Made by a program: the position numbers and the translations under genes
Part shown: one piece after another, positions 17,108 through 25,802 of the stretch
How positions within the stretch are numbered: the first letter of the stretch is position 1
Layout of the letters: every line of letters starts with the position of its first letter
Notes under the pieces: model-generated
Database searches by the model: none
What the model was told of the DNA's origin: nothing
The model's input: the letters and a program-made list of their open reading frames with translations, nothing else
NCBI RefSeq assembly: GCF_003149245.1
Contig: NZ_QGDL01000004.1
Coordinates: 1-64,000, forward strand
Source: Faecalicatena orotica
Lineage (GTDB): Bacteria; Bacillota; Clostridia; Lachnospirales; Lachnospiraceae
Length of the DNA: 64,000 nucleotides
Reading direction: 5' to 3'

Positions 17108-17683
17108 TCAAGCATTGAAATACATATCATAAACAATATATCCCTTTATATTTTTCAATGCTCCAGCATAAGTTTCTTGACACATCATACAGCGTGGCTC
17201 TTTCATCGGTATCCCACTTGTTGGAAAAAGGTTAAACTCTGAAGATGTTTTAAATCCAATGCGATTATAAAAATGATAATCGCCCTCAACTGTAATCCCT
17301 TTATAACCCGCATTTCTAACTTTTTCAATGCCCTGGGTAATCATTGCAGAGCCAATTCCCCGATGTAAGTAGTCTGCATGAACGGCTACGGGTGCAAGCA
17401 TAACGATATTTTTTTCTTCCCTATCATCAATATGTACTCCATTTGGTGTTGCAGATATTGGAAATCTGGAAAAAAGAAAATGACCTACTAATTTGCCATC
17501 TAATTCAGCAACAAATGATAATTCGGGAATATAATATTCCGAGTCACGTATTTCTTCTATTAGAGCAATAATATCTGTTCCATCCGAGTAGTCGGTTCCT
17601 TCACTAAATGAACGCAAAATCAGCGAAATTATTTCTTTATAATCTTTATGTGTTTCTCGTCGTATTATTATATCATTTCTCAA
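17108..17683 (-). CDS. GNAT N-acetyltransferase
   Basis: 191 residues of the YhbS-like GNAT group: IIIRRETHKDYKEI at the start, APVAVHADYLHRGIGSAMI as the acetyl-CoA pyrophosphate loop, and EGDYHFYNRIGFK near the C-terminus. Initiation appears to be at a TTG codon (17683) with GGGAG seven bases upstream; no in-frame ATG fits the family start. Substrate unknown, cytoplasmic. Confidence 0.83.
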   Translation of the reverse strand: MRNDIIIRRETHKDYKEIISLILRSFSEGTDYSDGTDIIALIEEIRDSEYYIPELSFVAELDGKLVGHFLFSRFPISATPNGVHIDDREEKNIVMLAPVAVHADYLHRGIGSAMITQGIEKVRNAGYKGITVEGDYHFYNRIGFKTSSEFNLFPTSGIPMKEPRCMMCQETYAGALKNIKGYIVYDMYFNA

Positions 17684-17751
17684 CGATTTGCTCCCTTTCT
17701 ATATTCTTAGTAATTTCATCTCACACTTTAAGACACAAGCCAAAAATTACA

Positions 17752-18105
17752 TTATTTTAATATTTGATTTAATTCTTCTAATGATAACCCTCTAATCAGT
17801 ATATTATTATCTTTTTCATCAATAACAAACTTCATAAGTTTATTTATTGCCTCATAATAATCTATATCTCCTAAAACTCCATTATTCGTTGTGCTTACAA
17901 GCATTAGTTTCCACTCATTAACTTCTGTATTATTAACTTTATACAATGATTTTGGATTTTTAGGAAAAGAAGTTAAAGTGTCTTCTGTTAGTGCAAAGGC
18001 ACCAAATGGCTTATTATCTTTTCCATTGTAAAAGTTTGGATTTCCTATATACGCATTTTCCCAATTATTAGTCTCTTTTTTCTTAAACTTATCAAATAAT
18101 CCCAT
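17752..18105 (-). CDS. hypothetical protein (117 aa)
   Basis: Not recognised. It begins MGLFDKFKKKETNNWENAY, a charged amphipathic N-terminus common in small cytosolic proteins of contact-system immunity or phage origin, followed by a globular region rich in N, K and L. The ATG at 18105 follows AAGGGGA; a longer frame to 18129 lacks such a site. Very AT-rich. No toxin or secretion gene is visible beside it, so an immunity role is not supported. Confidence 0.6.
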   Translation of the reverse strand: MGLFDKFKKKETNNWENAYIGNPNFYNGKDNKPFGAFALTEDTLTSFPKNPKSLYKVNNTEVNEWKLMLVSTTNNGVLGDIDYYEAINKLMKFVIDEKDNNILIRGLSLEELNQILK

Positions 18106-18171
18106 AATCAATCCCCTTCTTAAATTCAAGTTTTTTAGACATACTGAGATTTATCAGATCCACCTTATACT

Positions 18172-19065
18172 TTATTTGGTGCGCACAAACGGTTCGTTTA
18201 CTTCCTTACTCAACAAATCCGTATATGCCTGTGGTTTCCGATACGCGTTGCCCCAGGTTTCAGTTTTTCTATAAGCCCTGATTTGATCCAAATTAAATTC
18301 AGCGATTAAAATCTGTTCCGAAACATCGGTTGCTTCGATGATAGTATTATCAAGGTAGCTTCCATCTTTATCAAATACAATTGGGGAAAAGGCACAGGAC
18401 TGCCCCCAGTTATCCGCAGGATAATTCGCCATAGCAACGCCTGTCATATTTTCAAAAGCTCTCGAACTAAGTTGATTTTTCCTTGCCGGATTTATGTCAC
18501 AGGCATTGGGGACAAGAATAATCTCCGCACCTTTCAGCATAAGTACCCTTGCACTTTCCGGAAATTCTCTATCGTAACAAATCATTATGCCAATCTGTAC
18601 CCCGTCAAATTCACATACTTTGAATTCATCTCCATTTTGTAGTAATTTTTCCAATGAAAAATCGCAAGTATGCACCTTGGCATACTCTAAAATGACTTCG
18701 CCATTTCTATCAATGATAATTGCCGTGTTTTGTGGCTTTGATGTGGTTTTAGACAGATATGTGGCACAAATACCAATATGCAGTTCCTTTGCAATATTTT
18801 TCAAGTCTTTAACATATTCACTGTCAATTCCTACAGCATCTTCTAACCATAAGGCGCGTTCTTTATCAAAGCCAGTACGAAGTGGATTATCAAAAGCATC
18901 CTCAAAGGGCGGCGCATATCCATTCGACCACATTTCTGGGAATAGAACAAGGTCTGCCCCCATATGCGAGGCTTCTAAAACGTATTGGATTGCTAATTGC
19001 AAATTAGCACTTTTGTCATTCGGCACTGCTTTTTGCTGTACCAGTGCAATCTTTAATCTGTCCAT
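18172..19065 (-). CDS. carbon-nitrogen hydrolase (nitrilase superfamily)
   Basis: 297 residues with the Glu-Lys-Cys triad of the superfamily: E44 in LFPEMWSNGY, K130 in YAKVHTCDFS and C163 in MICYDREFPES. Enzymes of this type hydrolyse amides such as N-carbamoylputrescine or omega-amides in the cytoplasm. Start ATG at 19065 follows GGAGGAAGC; the longer frame to 19086 is not needed. It stands alone among unrelated small genes, so no pathway can be assigned from context. Confidence 0.85.
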   Translation of the reverse strand: MDRLKIALVQQKAVPNDKSANLQLAIQYVLEASHMGADLVLFPEMWSNGYAPPFEDAFDNPLRTGFDKERALWLEDAVGIDSEYVKDLKNIAKELHIGICATYLSKTTSKPQNTAIIIDRNGEVILEYAKVHTCDFSLEKLLQNGDEFKVCEFDGVQIGIMICYDREFPESARVLMLKGAEIILVPNACDINPARKNQLSSRAFENMTGVAMANYPADNWGQSCAFSPIVFDKDGSYLDNTIIEATDVSEQILIAEFNLDQIRAYRKTETWGNAYRKPQAYTDLLSKEVNEPFVRTK

Positions 19066-19123
19066 GCTTCCTCCGCAAATAGTCATACTTACAAATTCCG
19101 GTTTTTTAACTTAATAGACTGTT

Positions 19124-19840
19124 TCACTCTTCTACGTAAATATTGATATCTTTTGTATTATTGATACTAATAACAGGTTTCCCTGAACCTGATTCAAACC
19201 TGTTCTGTTTCAGTATGCTCTGCGGACCATTTACCGTACCGTCTTGAACCGTGTTTAGATCTATTCTGACATTATCCGGTAATTTATCTAAATAAACAGA
19301 GACCTCCCGAAATGCATTTGCTTCGGAACCCTCGAGTGTAATATTGTGGTCCAATTGATCCGCCTCCAGATCAAGAACTAAAACTGATTTGTTGGCGTGT
19401 ACTAACACATCTGAATTTAATGTTTCAAAATGAATTTGACCAAATTCCCCTGTTGTTTCAATTTTTTCAAATTCTTTCCGAGGTATGTAAATAACGAAAG
19501 AGCCAAGAACATTATTATCGGCCTCAGGATCTTCCATCCAAATGTCTATGTCAAGCGTATCATCATTCTTCTCATAGCGAACTTCATATTTATGATCCTT
19601 GTTCAAGTCTGCATTATTAAATTCAAAATATTTATTTACACCTTGCTTTACGATAATGGATTTGGCATTCCCTCTCAGATTAACATGACCAATATCTTCA
19701 GCCGAAATATTATCATATACTTGTTTCTCATCTTCTTTACCCGTAAAATTCAGAGTGTTTTTCTCTTGCTTACAGGAAATACATAAAAATGCACAAAAAA
19801 TACTTAAACATAGAAAACATATTGCTTTTATTTTTCCCAT
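19124..19840 (-). CDS. lipoprotein with DUF4097-like beta-helical region
   Basis: 238 residues. A signal peptide ends in a lipobox with C23 (CISC). The rest has repeating short beta-strands (IVKQGVN, KIETTGEFGQIHFETLNSD) like DUF4097-type adhesin-like proteins, and should be anchored outside the membrane. AAGGGGGG precedes the ATG. The DUF4097-like lipoprotein at 34134 is a distant analogue. Function unknown; these proteins often accompany envelope-stress regulators. Confidence 0.7.
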   Translation of the reverse strand: MGKIKAICFLCLSIFCAFLCISCKQEKNTLNFTGKEDEKQVYDNISAEDIGHVNLRGNAKSIIVKQGVNKYFEFNNADLNKDHKYEVRYEKNDDTLDIDIWMEDPEADNNVLGSFVIYIPRKEFEKIETTGEFGQIHFETLNSDVLVHANKSVLVLDLEADQLDHNITLEGSEANAFREVSVYLDKLPDNVRIDLNTVQDGTVNGPQSILKQNRFESGSGKPVISINNTKDINIYVEE

Positions 19841-19898
19841 TATGCCCCCCCTTGATTTCTGATCAGATAAGTTATGCTATACATACGGAAATAAATCA

Positions 19899-20504
19899 TC
19901 AATATTTCTTTTGTGTTTGCCTCATTTCATTCACAAATAGGACAATACCATATAAACCGCAAATCAACAGAATAATATCTTCATAGGCATTAAAAATTAC
20001 CGATTTTATCCCTGTTAATCCCCAAATGGTTAACAGAGCAAGAAGCAATTTGTTTTTCCTTTGGTAGCACGCATAAATAATTATACTTAAGCTTACAATA
20101 GGACAAGGCATAATATATGTTACCATTTTTGGAAAAGAGTTCCCTAAAAATAAGGAAACAAACGGATAGAACAAATAGAATAACAATAATAGTATTTGTA
20201 ACATATTAGGCTTCTTAATCACATCATTTCTGTTATTCCAGCTTTCAAATAAAAACAAAGCTCCACACAATAAATATAGTGGAAATGCAAAATATTTTTG
20301 AATAGGCTCCGTTCCATACCATGCAAAAAAAACGATACCTATAAATAAATTTGCAACCCCTAATGCAAATTTCGCGGCCCAGTTTACTTTATGCGTATAA
20401 GATAATATAATTGCTGATATCACAAATATAAATAAGCCTATTTGAATTATATTTGTCTGTTCATTATAATTTCCGATAACAGTCCAAAATGCCCTTGCGT
20501 CCAT
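19899..20504 (-). CDS. DUF6064-like multi-pass membrane protein
   Basis: 201 residues with about six to seven hydrophobic helices. The start MDARAFWTVIGNYNEQT and the WYGTEPIQKYFAFPLY segment match what I remember of the DUF6064 family, whose function is not known. GAGGTAATGGA lies before the ATG. It is 24 bases downstream of the GNAT gene at 20529 on the same strand and may be co-transcribed with it. Confidence 0.65.
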   Translation of the reverse strand: MDARAFWTVIGNYNEQTNIIQIGLFIFVISAIILSYTHKVNWAAKFALGVANLFIGIVFFAWYGTEPIQKYFAFPLYLLCGALFLFESWNNRNDVIKKPNMLQILLLLFYLFYPFVSLFLGNSFPKMVTYIMPCPIVSLSIIIYACYQRKNKLLLALLTIWGLTGIKSVIFNAYEDIILLICGLYGIVLFVNEMRQTQKKY

Positions 20505-20528
20505 TCCATTACCTCTACAACTTCAAAT

Positions 20529-21023
20529 CTATAACCTCCACCATATAGTATCCTTTCTGGCATATTCTTTGAAACCGCATCTTATTAGAATTCTTTGCGA
20601 TGAAGCACCATCAACATCTGTTTCAGCTATAATATGATTTACTTCGTCCTGCTTCAAAGCCCAATTACAAAACGACTGAACCGTTTCTGTCATATAACCT
20701 TTATGCTCAAAATCCCGCCCTAAGCCATAACCTATTTCAACTTCTCCATCACTGTTAGGAACATCTTTAAAATCAATTGATCCAACCACACAATGATCCG
20801 ACTTTTTAACAACAAACCAAAAAGTGTGCCATAGGTAATTTACTGGGTCTTTTTGAACCTTTTCTACTTGTCCGCATACAATTTCACGAAACAATCCCTC
20901 CATAGGTTCCGCCTTATATGAGCATAGTAGTTCCTTTTCAAGCTTTCTAATGTTATACGTCCATAGTTCAAGCTGCTCTGGGGTAAGTGCAATAATATTA
21001 AGTCGCTCTGTTTCGATTCTCAT
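20529..21023 (-). CDS. GNAT N-acetyltransferase (RimL type)
   Basis: 164 residues: RIETERLNIIALTPEQLELW at the N-terminus, the GYGLGRDFEHKGYMTETVQ acetyl-CoA loop region, and DGASSQRILIRCGFKE. The start lies four bases after the stop of the DUF3795 gene, which suggests co-transcription. Substrate unknown. Confidence 0.83.
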   Translation of the reverse strand: MRIETERLNIIALTPEQLELWTYNIRKLEKELLCSYKAEPMEGLFREIVCGQVEKVQKDPVNYLWHTFWFVVKKSDHCVVGSIDFKDVPNSDGEVEIGYGLGRDFEHKGYMTETVQSFCNWALKQDEVNHIIAETDVDGASSQRILIRCGFKEYARKDTIWWRL

Positions 21024-21027
21024 TATT

Positions 21028-21360
21028 CTATCCCTTCAGATTATTCAGCGCATCTGGATTATTTGAGAAAATCATTCCAACCGTTTCACACGTTTCCATG
21101 TCGGGGCAGTCACCGCATGTCGTCACACCTTTTTTCAATGCGCACTGACGAACACCGCAAAAATTATCACAAAATACAGTTTTTGCTCCATCAGCACGAC
21201 ACCCCTCACAGTTGATATGTTCAGGCAGAATGGGCGCATCATTTAACTCAGCCCAAAGTTTTGCAGTTTTCTCACGCAATGCCTGGTCATCGTTGATCGT
21301 TGCAATATATGCATCACATTTTTCACAGTCCAATCCACAGTATGCAATCTTATTCTTCAT
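21028..21360 (-). CDS. DUF3795 cysteine-rich protein
   Basis: 110 residues with eleven cysteines arranged in short motifs: CGLDCEKCDAY, CEGC, CDNFC, RQCALKK and CGDCPDMETC. This is the DUF3795 pattern of small metal- or cluster-binding proteins of unknown role. A second DUF3795-like protein is encoded at 27393. Short gap to the GNAT gene downstream. Confidence 0.8.
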   Translation of the reverse strand: MKNKIAYCGLDCEKCDAYIATINDDQALREKTAKLWAELNDAPILPEHINCEGCRADGAKTVFCDNFCGVRQCALKKGVTTCGDCPDMETCETVGMIFSNNPDALNNLKG

Positions 21361-21393
21361 AATTATGTACCTCCTACAATTTTAATTTTTGAA

Positions 21394-21816
21394 TTAAGCT
21401 TTCTTCCATATCATTTGATATTCCATCTGACCCGTTTCTTTTTCAATGTTCCTTTGGGATATTTGAAAACCCTGCTTTTCATAAAATCTAACTGCATTCT
21501 TATTTTGTTCATATACATTCAAAACAAGTTCTGACTTAAAACTCTGCAAAAAGTGAATAAGTTTCCCGCCGATACCTTTTGATTGAAACTCTTCTTTCAT
21601 AAAAATTCCTGCAATATAATTTTCTACTAATCCTGCAAATCCTTTTATTACACCATTTTCAAACACATATACTTCGGCAGAGGATATGGCAGTTCGCACA
21701 TCTTCAAAGTGGTTGTGCCAATACTCTTCGGGTATGAAATTGTGTGCGCTTATATTGACACTCAGCCAAATATTCATTATCGTGTTAAGGTCGTTTTCGG
21801 TTGCTTTTCTTATCAT
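21394..21816 (-). CDS. GNAT N-acetyltransferase
   Basis: 140 residues, typical short GNAT: MIRKATENDLNTIMNIW start, MKEEFQSKGIGGKLIHFL acetyl-CoA loop, NVYEQNKNAVRFYEKQGF near the end. The ATG at 21816 follows AGAGGAAAAG; the frame to 21849 would place the site inside the coding region. It belongs to the PhnO/YjaB-like small acetyltransferases with unknown amine substrates. Confidence 0.83.
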   Translation of the reverse strand: MIRKATENDLNTIMNIWLSVNISAHNFIPEEYWHNHFEDVRTAISSAEVYVFENGVIKGFAGLVENYIAGIFMKEEFQSKGIGGKLIHFLQSFKSELVLNVYEQNKNAVRFYEKQGFQISQRNIEKETGQMEYQMIWKKA

Positions 21817-21886
21817 ATCTTTTCCTCTGCAAATTCTCCGTTCTAACAAACTGGAATAGGTTTATTTTTTAGTGCCCTACACCACG

Positions 21887-22612
21887 CTATTCATATACAC
21901 TCTCATATATCTTCTCGCCATCTTTAAGAATTTTGCTGGTATCTTTATTTATCTCAATTAATTCTTCTACTTGTTCTTCTGAAAAAGTATATTCGTATCT
22001 CCCATATTCATCCAAACAATAGACTGAGTGTTGCATTTTGCCTTCATTATCCCTTCCACTCCACAGTATTTGAATATTATCCCCATTTTCCATCATATAA
22101 TAATTTAAAGTTGCATTGTGAAAATGAAGGGTAAAATCAAAGTACTCTGGCATTGACTGATTTGGCAACGTATAATAGGTTTCTTCGTTAATTATCTTTT
22201 TATAATAACCTAACTGCTCATCAAAACGAAATCCATTCATTTCTATACCCTTATTAAACTTCGCTTCTAAAGAGTTCTTTGCATTTTTCCAAGCGATGCC
22301 CCAGCCTCCCCCACAAATCACTAATGCTATCACAGTACAAACTAGAATTAAAATTGCATTTTTCTTAAACCTTTTACTAAACGTTATTTCCGTATTCAAT
22401 TTTTTAGCCATCTTCTTATCCTCCTTTAACATAACGTCTAGGGAGATATTAAATTCATCACTCATAAAAATCAGAGTTTCTAAATCTGGATAGTTCTTTT
22501 CTTTCTCCCAATTTGATACTGTCTGTCGCGTAACATGAAAAATCCGGGCAAATTCTTCTTGTGTCATTTTTCTTTCTTTTCGTATGTCAGTAATTGTCTG
22601 TCCTAATCTCAT
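21887..22612 (-). CDS. XRE-family regulator with a membrane-anchored C-terminal domain
   Basis: 241 residues. N-terminal Cro/C1 helix-turn-helix (residues 5-60; KMTQEEFARIFHVTRQTVSNWE), one transmembrane helix around residues 85-107 (AILILVCTVIALVICGGGWGI), then an extracytoplasmic domain. This one-component layout could pass an envelope signal to DNA. AAAGGAGG precedes the ATG. No obvious target besides neighbouring genes. Confidence 0.82.
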   Translation of the reverse strand: MRLGQTITDIRKERKMTQEEFARIFHVTRQTVSNWEKEKNYPDLETLIFMSDEFNISLDVMLKEDKKMAKKLNTEITFSKRFKKNAILILVCTVIALVICGGGWGIAWKNAKNSLEAKFNKGIEMNGFRFDEQLGYYKKIINEETYYTLPNQSMPEYFDFTLHFHNATLNYYMMENGDNIQILWSGRDNEGKMQHSVYCLDEYGRYEYTFSEEQVEELIEINKDTSKILKDGEKIYESVYE

Positions 22613-22874
22613 GTGTGCCTCCTTTCAGTATCTATAATGGGCTTAATTCTTTCAGATGGCTAGCAAGTCCAAATTGCATTGAATAAATATACCTCGCAAA
22701 TATTATTTACGTGTCCAAGTTTAGCGTATCATACCGCCGTAATTCAACATTTTTAGTCTACAACTTCAAATTCCTCAAATAAACTTCAATTTTACAACCT
22801 GACAAAACTGAAATTGGAAGACTACAAACAATTTTCATCCATCAGGCAGAAAAACAGATGATTATTTGATAAGT

Positions 22875-23099
22875 TTACTTTTCTTCTAAAATAATAATTT
22901 GTGGTGGCAATGGCCCCAAAATTCTTTGAGAAATTCTTGCACCATATTCAACTTTATTGATTTCAACGATAGGATTTGATCCCAATAACTTTATATTGCA
23001 TTCATATCCTTGTTGAGTTAGATAATCAATAACTTCAGGCATTGCATCACTAATATTTTTATAGCGATTATCAAGCTCGATTTTAATTTTCTTTTCCAT
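22875..23099 (-). CDS. hypothetical protein (74 aa)
   Basis: Short soluble protein starting MEKKIKIELDNRYKNI and ending GPLPPQIIILEEK. No family recognised and no membrane segment. AAAGGAGT lies upstream of the ATG at 23099; the frame start at 23117 lacks a site. The 262 bases upstream of the gene at 22612 hold no other gene that I can see. Confidence 0.5.
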   Translation of the reverse strand: MEKKIKIELDNRYKNISDAMPEVIDYLTQQGYECNIKLLGSNPIVEINKVEYGARISQRILGPLPPQIIILEEK

Positions 23100-23414
23100 A
23101 AATAAAACTCCTTTCATTTAAATTCATGAGCGTACTTCTTCGTGTACACATCCAAAATAGTATATAGAAGAATCACTTAAAGTTTATATGTGGGGTATAT
23201 TCTTCCATTTCGTCACCTCATCTTACTTATTATCTTACCATTTCTTTTAGCTAATATCACTATAAATTATTTTATTATCCAATATCCATCTTACGCTTTT
23301 TTATTTCTTCAGACTCTTCGTCATCCACTTCCTGAACCTGTGCTTCACCAGTTCCCGAAAGTGCTTCAAAAAGGACGCATTTATCCTTTATCCATGATTT
23401 GAAAAGGAATTGAT
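23100..23414. other. intergenic region without a supported gene
   Basis: 315 bases. A plus-strand 70-codon frame starting at 23190 is hydrophobic AT-rich sequence without a convincing ribosome binding site. On the minus strand, 23301-23390 reads as a charged, coding-like tail (HFRELVKHRFRKWMTKSLKK then stop) without a start, possibly the remnant of a lost gene. Confidence 0.4.
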
Positions 23415-23774
23415 TCAATTATCCAGACGTACCTTCTGGTTAATTAATGTCCATCCATCAGGTAATAATATAAATAGGGTTGAAAAGAAAAACAGAAAGG
23501 CAATTATAAGAAAAAGAAACAGACTGATTCCCTTTGGGATAGCTACAATTATAGGGGGTGTACATATATTTTTAGATATAGTTTCTCCATCCCCATTAAT
23601 AGCATTACTTTCTGAAATTGTCCATGTCTCAATTCCAGTTGTCTTATCTAATAATTCATAAGGATTATAAGAACTACAAAAGAACACATTCATCGTTAAG
23701 CACATAGTAAAAAGAAGCATAATGAAAATGACTTCAATGCGGGATAGATGATTTTTCTTATTATTTATTTCCAT
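23415..23774 (-). CDS. hypothetical two-helix membrane protein (119 aa)
   Basis: Two hydrophobic segments (about residues 13-33 and 82-104) flank an extracytoplasmic stretch of about 48 residues with YNPYELLDKTTGIETW. Not recognised. GAAGGGAA lies upstream of the ATG. No conserved partner is evident nearby. Confidence 0.55.
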   Translation of the reverse strand: MEINNKKNHLSRIEVIFIMLLFTMCLTMNVFFCSSYNPYELLDKTTGIETWTISESNAINGDGETISKNICTPPIIVAIPKGISLFLFLIIAFLFFFSTLFILLPDGWTLINQKVRLDN

Positions 23775-23857
23775 TATAATTCCCTTCTTTATCTATTGCT
23801 GCGATCAATGTGTTCTACTTAGGACACCATATAAATTAGGCTTTGCAATGTTATGAA

Positions 23858-24349
23858 TTATTTTAATATACTATCAAGAATTGAGATATCGTGCTTGTCT
23901 TTATCTCTTAATTCATAGCCTGAATGAAAGATTTTTTGCCCCTTTAAAGATATACATGGAATTGTCTTTCCTTCAAAAACAGCTTTACCAAAAAAGTCTT
24001 TGTCAAACTCATACCAGCCACCTTCTAAATCTGCTTGTCTCGAAGTTCCGTCTTCATTCAAAACAAATGGGTGTATATCTAAATATCCATACTTTTCGCT
24101 ATAAAGCTCAATTCTAACAGGTTTCCAGTCAGTATCTACTTTATATCCATATTCAATAAGCATGTCTAGCAATTTTTCTGTGTGTTGAGCATCAAAATTT
24201 ATATCAATATCTCTATGAACCCTTGTTTGTTTTCCTGCCAATATATCAACGCCCCATCCACCATCAATCCAATATACTATACCTGTATTTTCCATCATAT
24301 TGATGACAGCTAGTAAATCTTCTTTAGTTGTTATTTCTTTTTTGTCCAT
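23858..24349 (-). CDS. nucleotidyltransferase of the lincosamide/aminoglycoside nucleotidyltransferase type
   Basis: 163 residues. WIDGGWGVDILAGKQTR (27-43) followed by HRDIDI (45-50) is the signature of Lnu-type and ANT(2'')-type enzymes, with D35, D47 and D49 as likely metal-binding carboxylates. These enzymes transfer AMP from ATP to a drug hydroxyl. The C-terminal HSGYELRDKDKHDISIL matches the HxGYExxxxDxHD pattern of the same group. Length equals that of Lnu(A)/Lnu(C). Start codon overlaps the PAP2 gene end by 19 bases. Resistance function is plausible but unproven, since many homologues are of unknown substrate. Confidence 0.78.
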   Translation of the reverse strand: MDKKEITTKEDLLAVINMMENTGIVYWIDGGWGVDILAGKQTRVHRDIDINFDAQHTEKLLDMLIEYGYKVDTDWKPVRIELYSEKYGYLDIHPFVLNEDGTSRQADLEGGWYEFDKDFFGKAVFEGKTIPCISLKGQKIFHSGYELRDKDKHDISILDSILK

Positions 24350-25014
24350 TCCATTCTCCCCCTTAGAGCTTCAATATTTTCAGTATAACTATACAGCATA
24401 ACCAAGAATGTACTTAACAGTACGCCTCCGACAATGTCTGTCATCCAATGTACACCTGACACCAGTCTTCCTATCACCATAAATATTATAAATAATGAAA
24501 TAATAACAGTTACTACGTTTTTCACTACAGGTTTGTTAATTCTCTTTCTCAGCTGCATAATAGCCGTCGGCATCACGCATAACACAAGTAATGTTGTTGA
24601 CGAAGGGTAGGATGCCTCTAATCTTCCCGCAATAAGAACAGGTCTATAATTGATTACAAACACTTCAAATAGAATGTAGACTGCCATAACAAGAATATAG
24701 AACACACCTAAAATGAGAATGTCAAAATCCACTTTGAAGAGACTCCTTCGTTTTATTAACTGAGCCAATCCGAGTAAGCCAAAACCTAATACAAATACGG
24801 CCGGAACAAGTCCCAGCCAGTCTGTAACTTCGTAAAGCCACATGTGAACACCCGTAAAATCGTGAAAGGCTCCGTTCAAGCTGGCAAATCCTACAATAGA
24901 TTTTTGTGGACCGATAGCCTGCAGATCAAACTTAGTAACTGCAAGGGTCCATAATAAAAATGCAATTAACGCCGTCAATGTGATACACAAATTTGTTTTC
25001 TTGTACTTGTTCAT
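24331..25014 (-). CDS. PAP2-family membrane phosphatase
   Basis: 227 residues with about six helices. ASYPSSTT and GRLVSGVHWMTDIVGG correspond to the second and third PAP2 catalytic motifs (the SGH-like and SRxxxxxHxxxD motifs); the first motif KxxxxxxRP is represented by VINYRPV. Members dephosphorylate undecaprenyl pyrophosphate or phosphatidic acid at the membrane. The ATG at 25014 has AGAGGAAG upstream; the longer frame to 25107 is unlikely. Overlaps the start of the nucleotidyltransferase gene. Confidence 0.78.
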   Translation of the reverse strand: MNKYKKTNLCITLTALIAFLLWTLAVTKFDLQAIGPQKSIVGFASLNGAFHDFTGVHMWLYEVTDWLGLVPAVFVLGFGLLGLAQLIKRRSLFKVDFDILILGVFYILVMAVYILFEVFVINYRPVLIAGRLEASYPSSTTLLVLCVMPTAIMQLRKRINKPVVKNVVTVIISLFIIFMVIGRLVSGVHWMTDIVGGVLLSTFLVMLYSYTENIEALRGRMEWTKKK

Positions 25015-25126
25015 CTTAATACTTCCTCTTTTCGTTTTGATATTTGGCTGTCTGCCTGAAAACATCCTAACGAAAGCAATGAAAATATTAAAGAATTGGA
25101 TTGTCACATCAACGATACGCTTCGTG

Positions 25127-25731
25127 TCATGCCCATTTTATAAGCATTATTGACTTAATGATCAAAAATAAGAATGTTAAGCCTGCAGCATATGGTTCTG
25201 TGCTCATTATAAAAAACATAGTTAGCAAAACACTAAGTAAGAGGGATATCTTTGACTTATTCTGCAGCCAAATACGATTATTGCAATTCTGTAATGCCAA
25301 AGTAAGAAATCCCCAAAGCACAATAGAAATCAACCCTATCATATATGGAACTTTAATATATGGTTCACACTCTGTAAGGTTTATAAGAGACACTTCTTCG
25401 ATTACACCACCCCTTTCCTGACCAAAAAAGGGAAAAAGAAAAGCATACTCAAACTGCAATCCAATGTGCCAAAAATAATATCTTTTAATTTATGAACTTT
25501 AGTCTCAAGTTCCGTCTCAGCAGCATCTAATATTTCTTCACCCGAAAGCAAATCATCCAGTGATACTGAAAAAAACTTTGATATAGCCCTTAATGAATCA
25601 ATATTGGGATAACCTTTTCCAGACTCCCATTTAGATATTGCTGTTCTCGAAACATATAATTCATTTGCAAGCTCTTCTTGCGTCATTCCTCTGTTTTTCC
25701 TAAGCTCCTGCAATTTTTCATTAAACTCCAA
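25127..25731 (-). pseudogene. XRE-family regulator split by a frameshift in a homopolymer
   Basis: The N-terminal frame (to 25402) encodes an XRE helix-turn-helix (GMTQEELANELYVSRTAISKWE) and reaches LSMLFFFPFLVRKGVV then stop. The other frame continues the expected family C-terminus (FPFFGQERGGVIEEVSLINL and two to three membrane helices) to 25127. A one-base difference in a run of six T on the coding strand, six A at about 25422-25433 on the plus strand, would restore a single protein of about 200 residues. Start is probably TTG at 25731 with AAGGAG upstream. It could be a true mutation, a slippage switch or a sequencing error. Confidence 0.75.
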
Positions 25732-25802
25732 TGGGGTTGTCTCCTTCACAAATTCAATTTTTCCAGTCTAATAAAACCGGGATATGTATCATAACTATAA
25801 AT

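Noticed and set aside
23190-23402. 70-codon plus-strand frame in an otherwise empty gap
   Set aside because: No convincing ribosome binding site and only AT-rich hydrophobic sequence; the opposite strand shows charged, coding-like residues instead.
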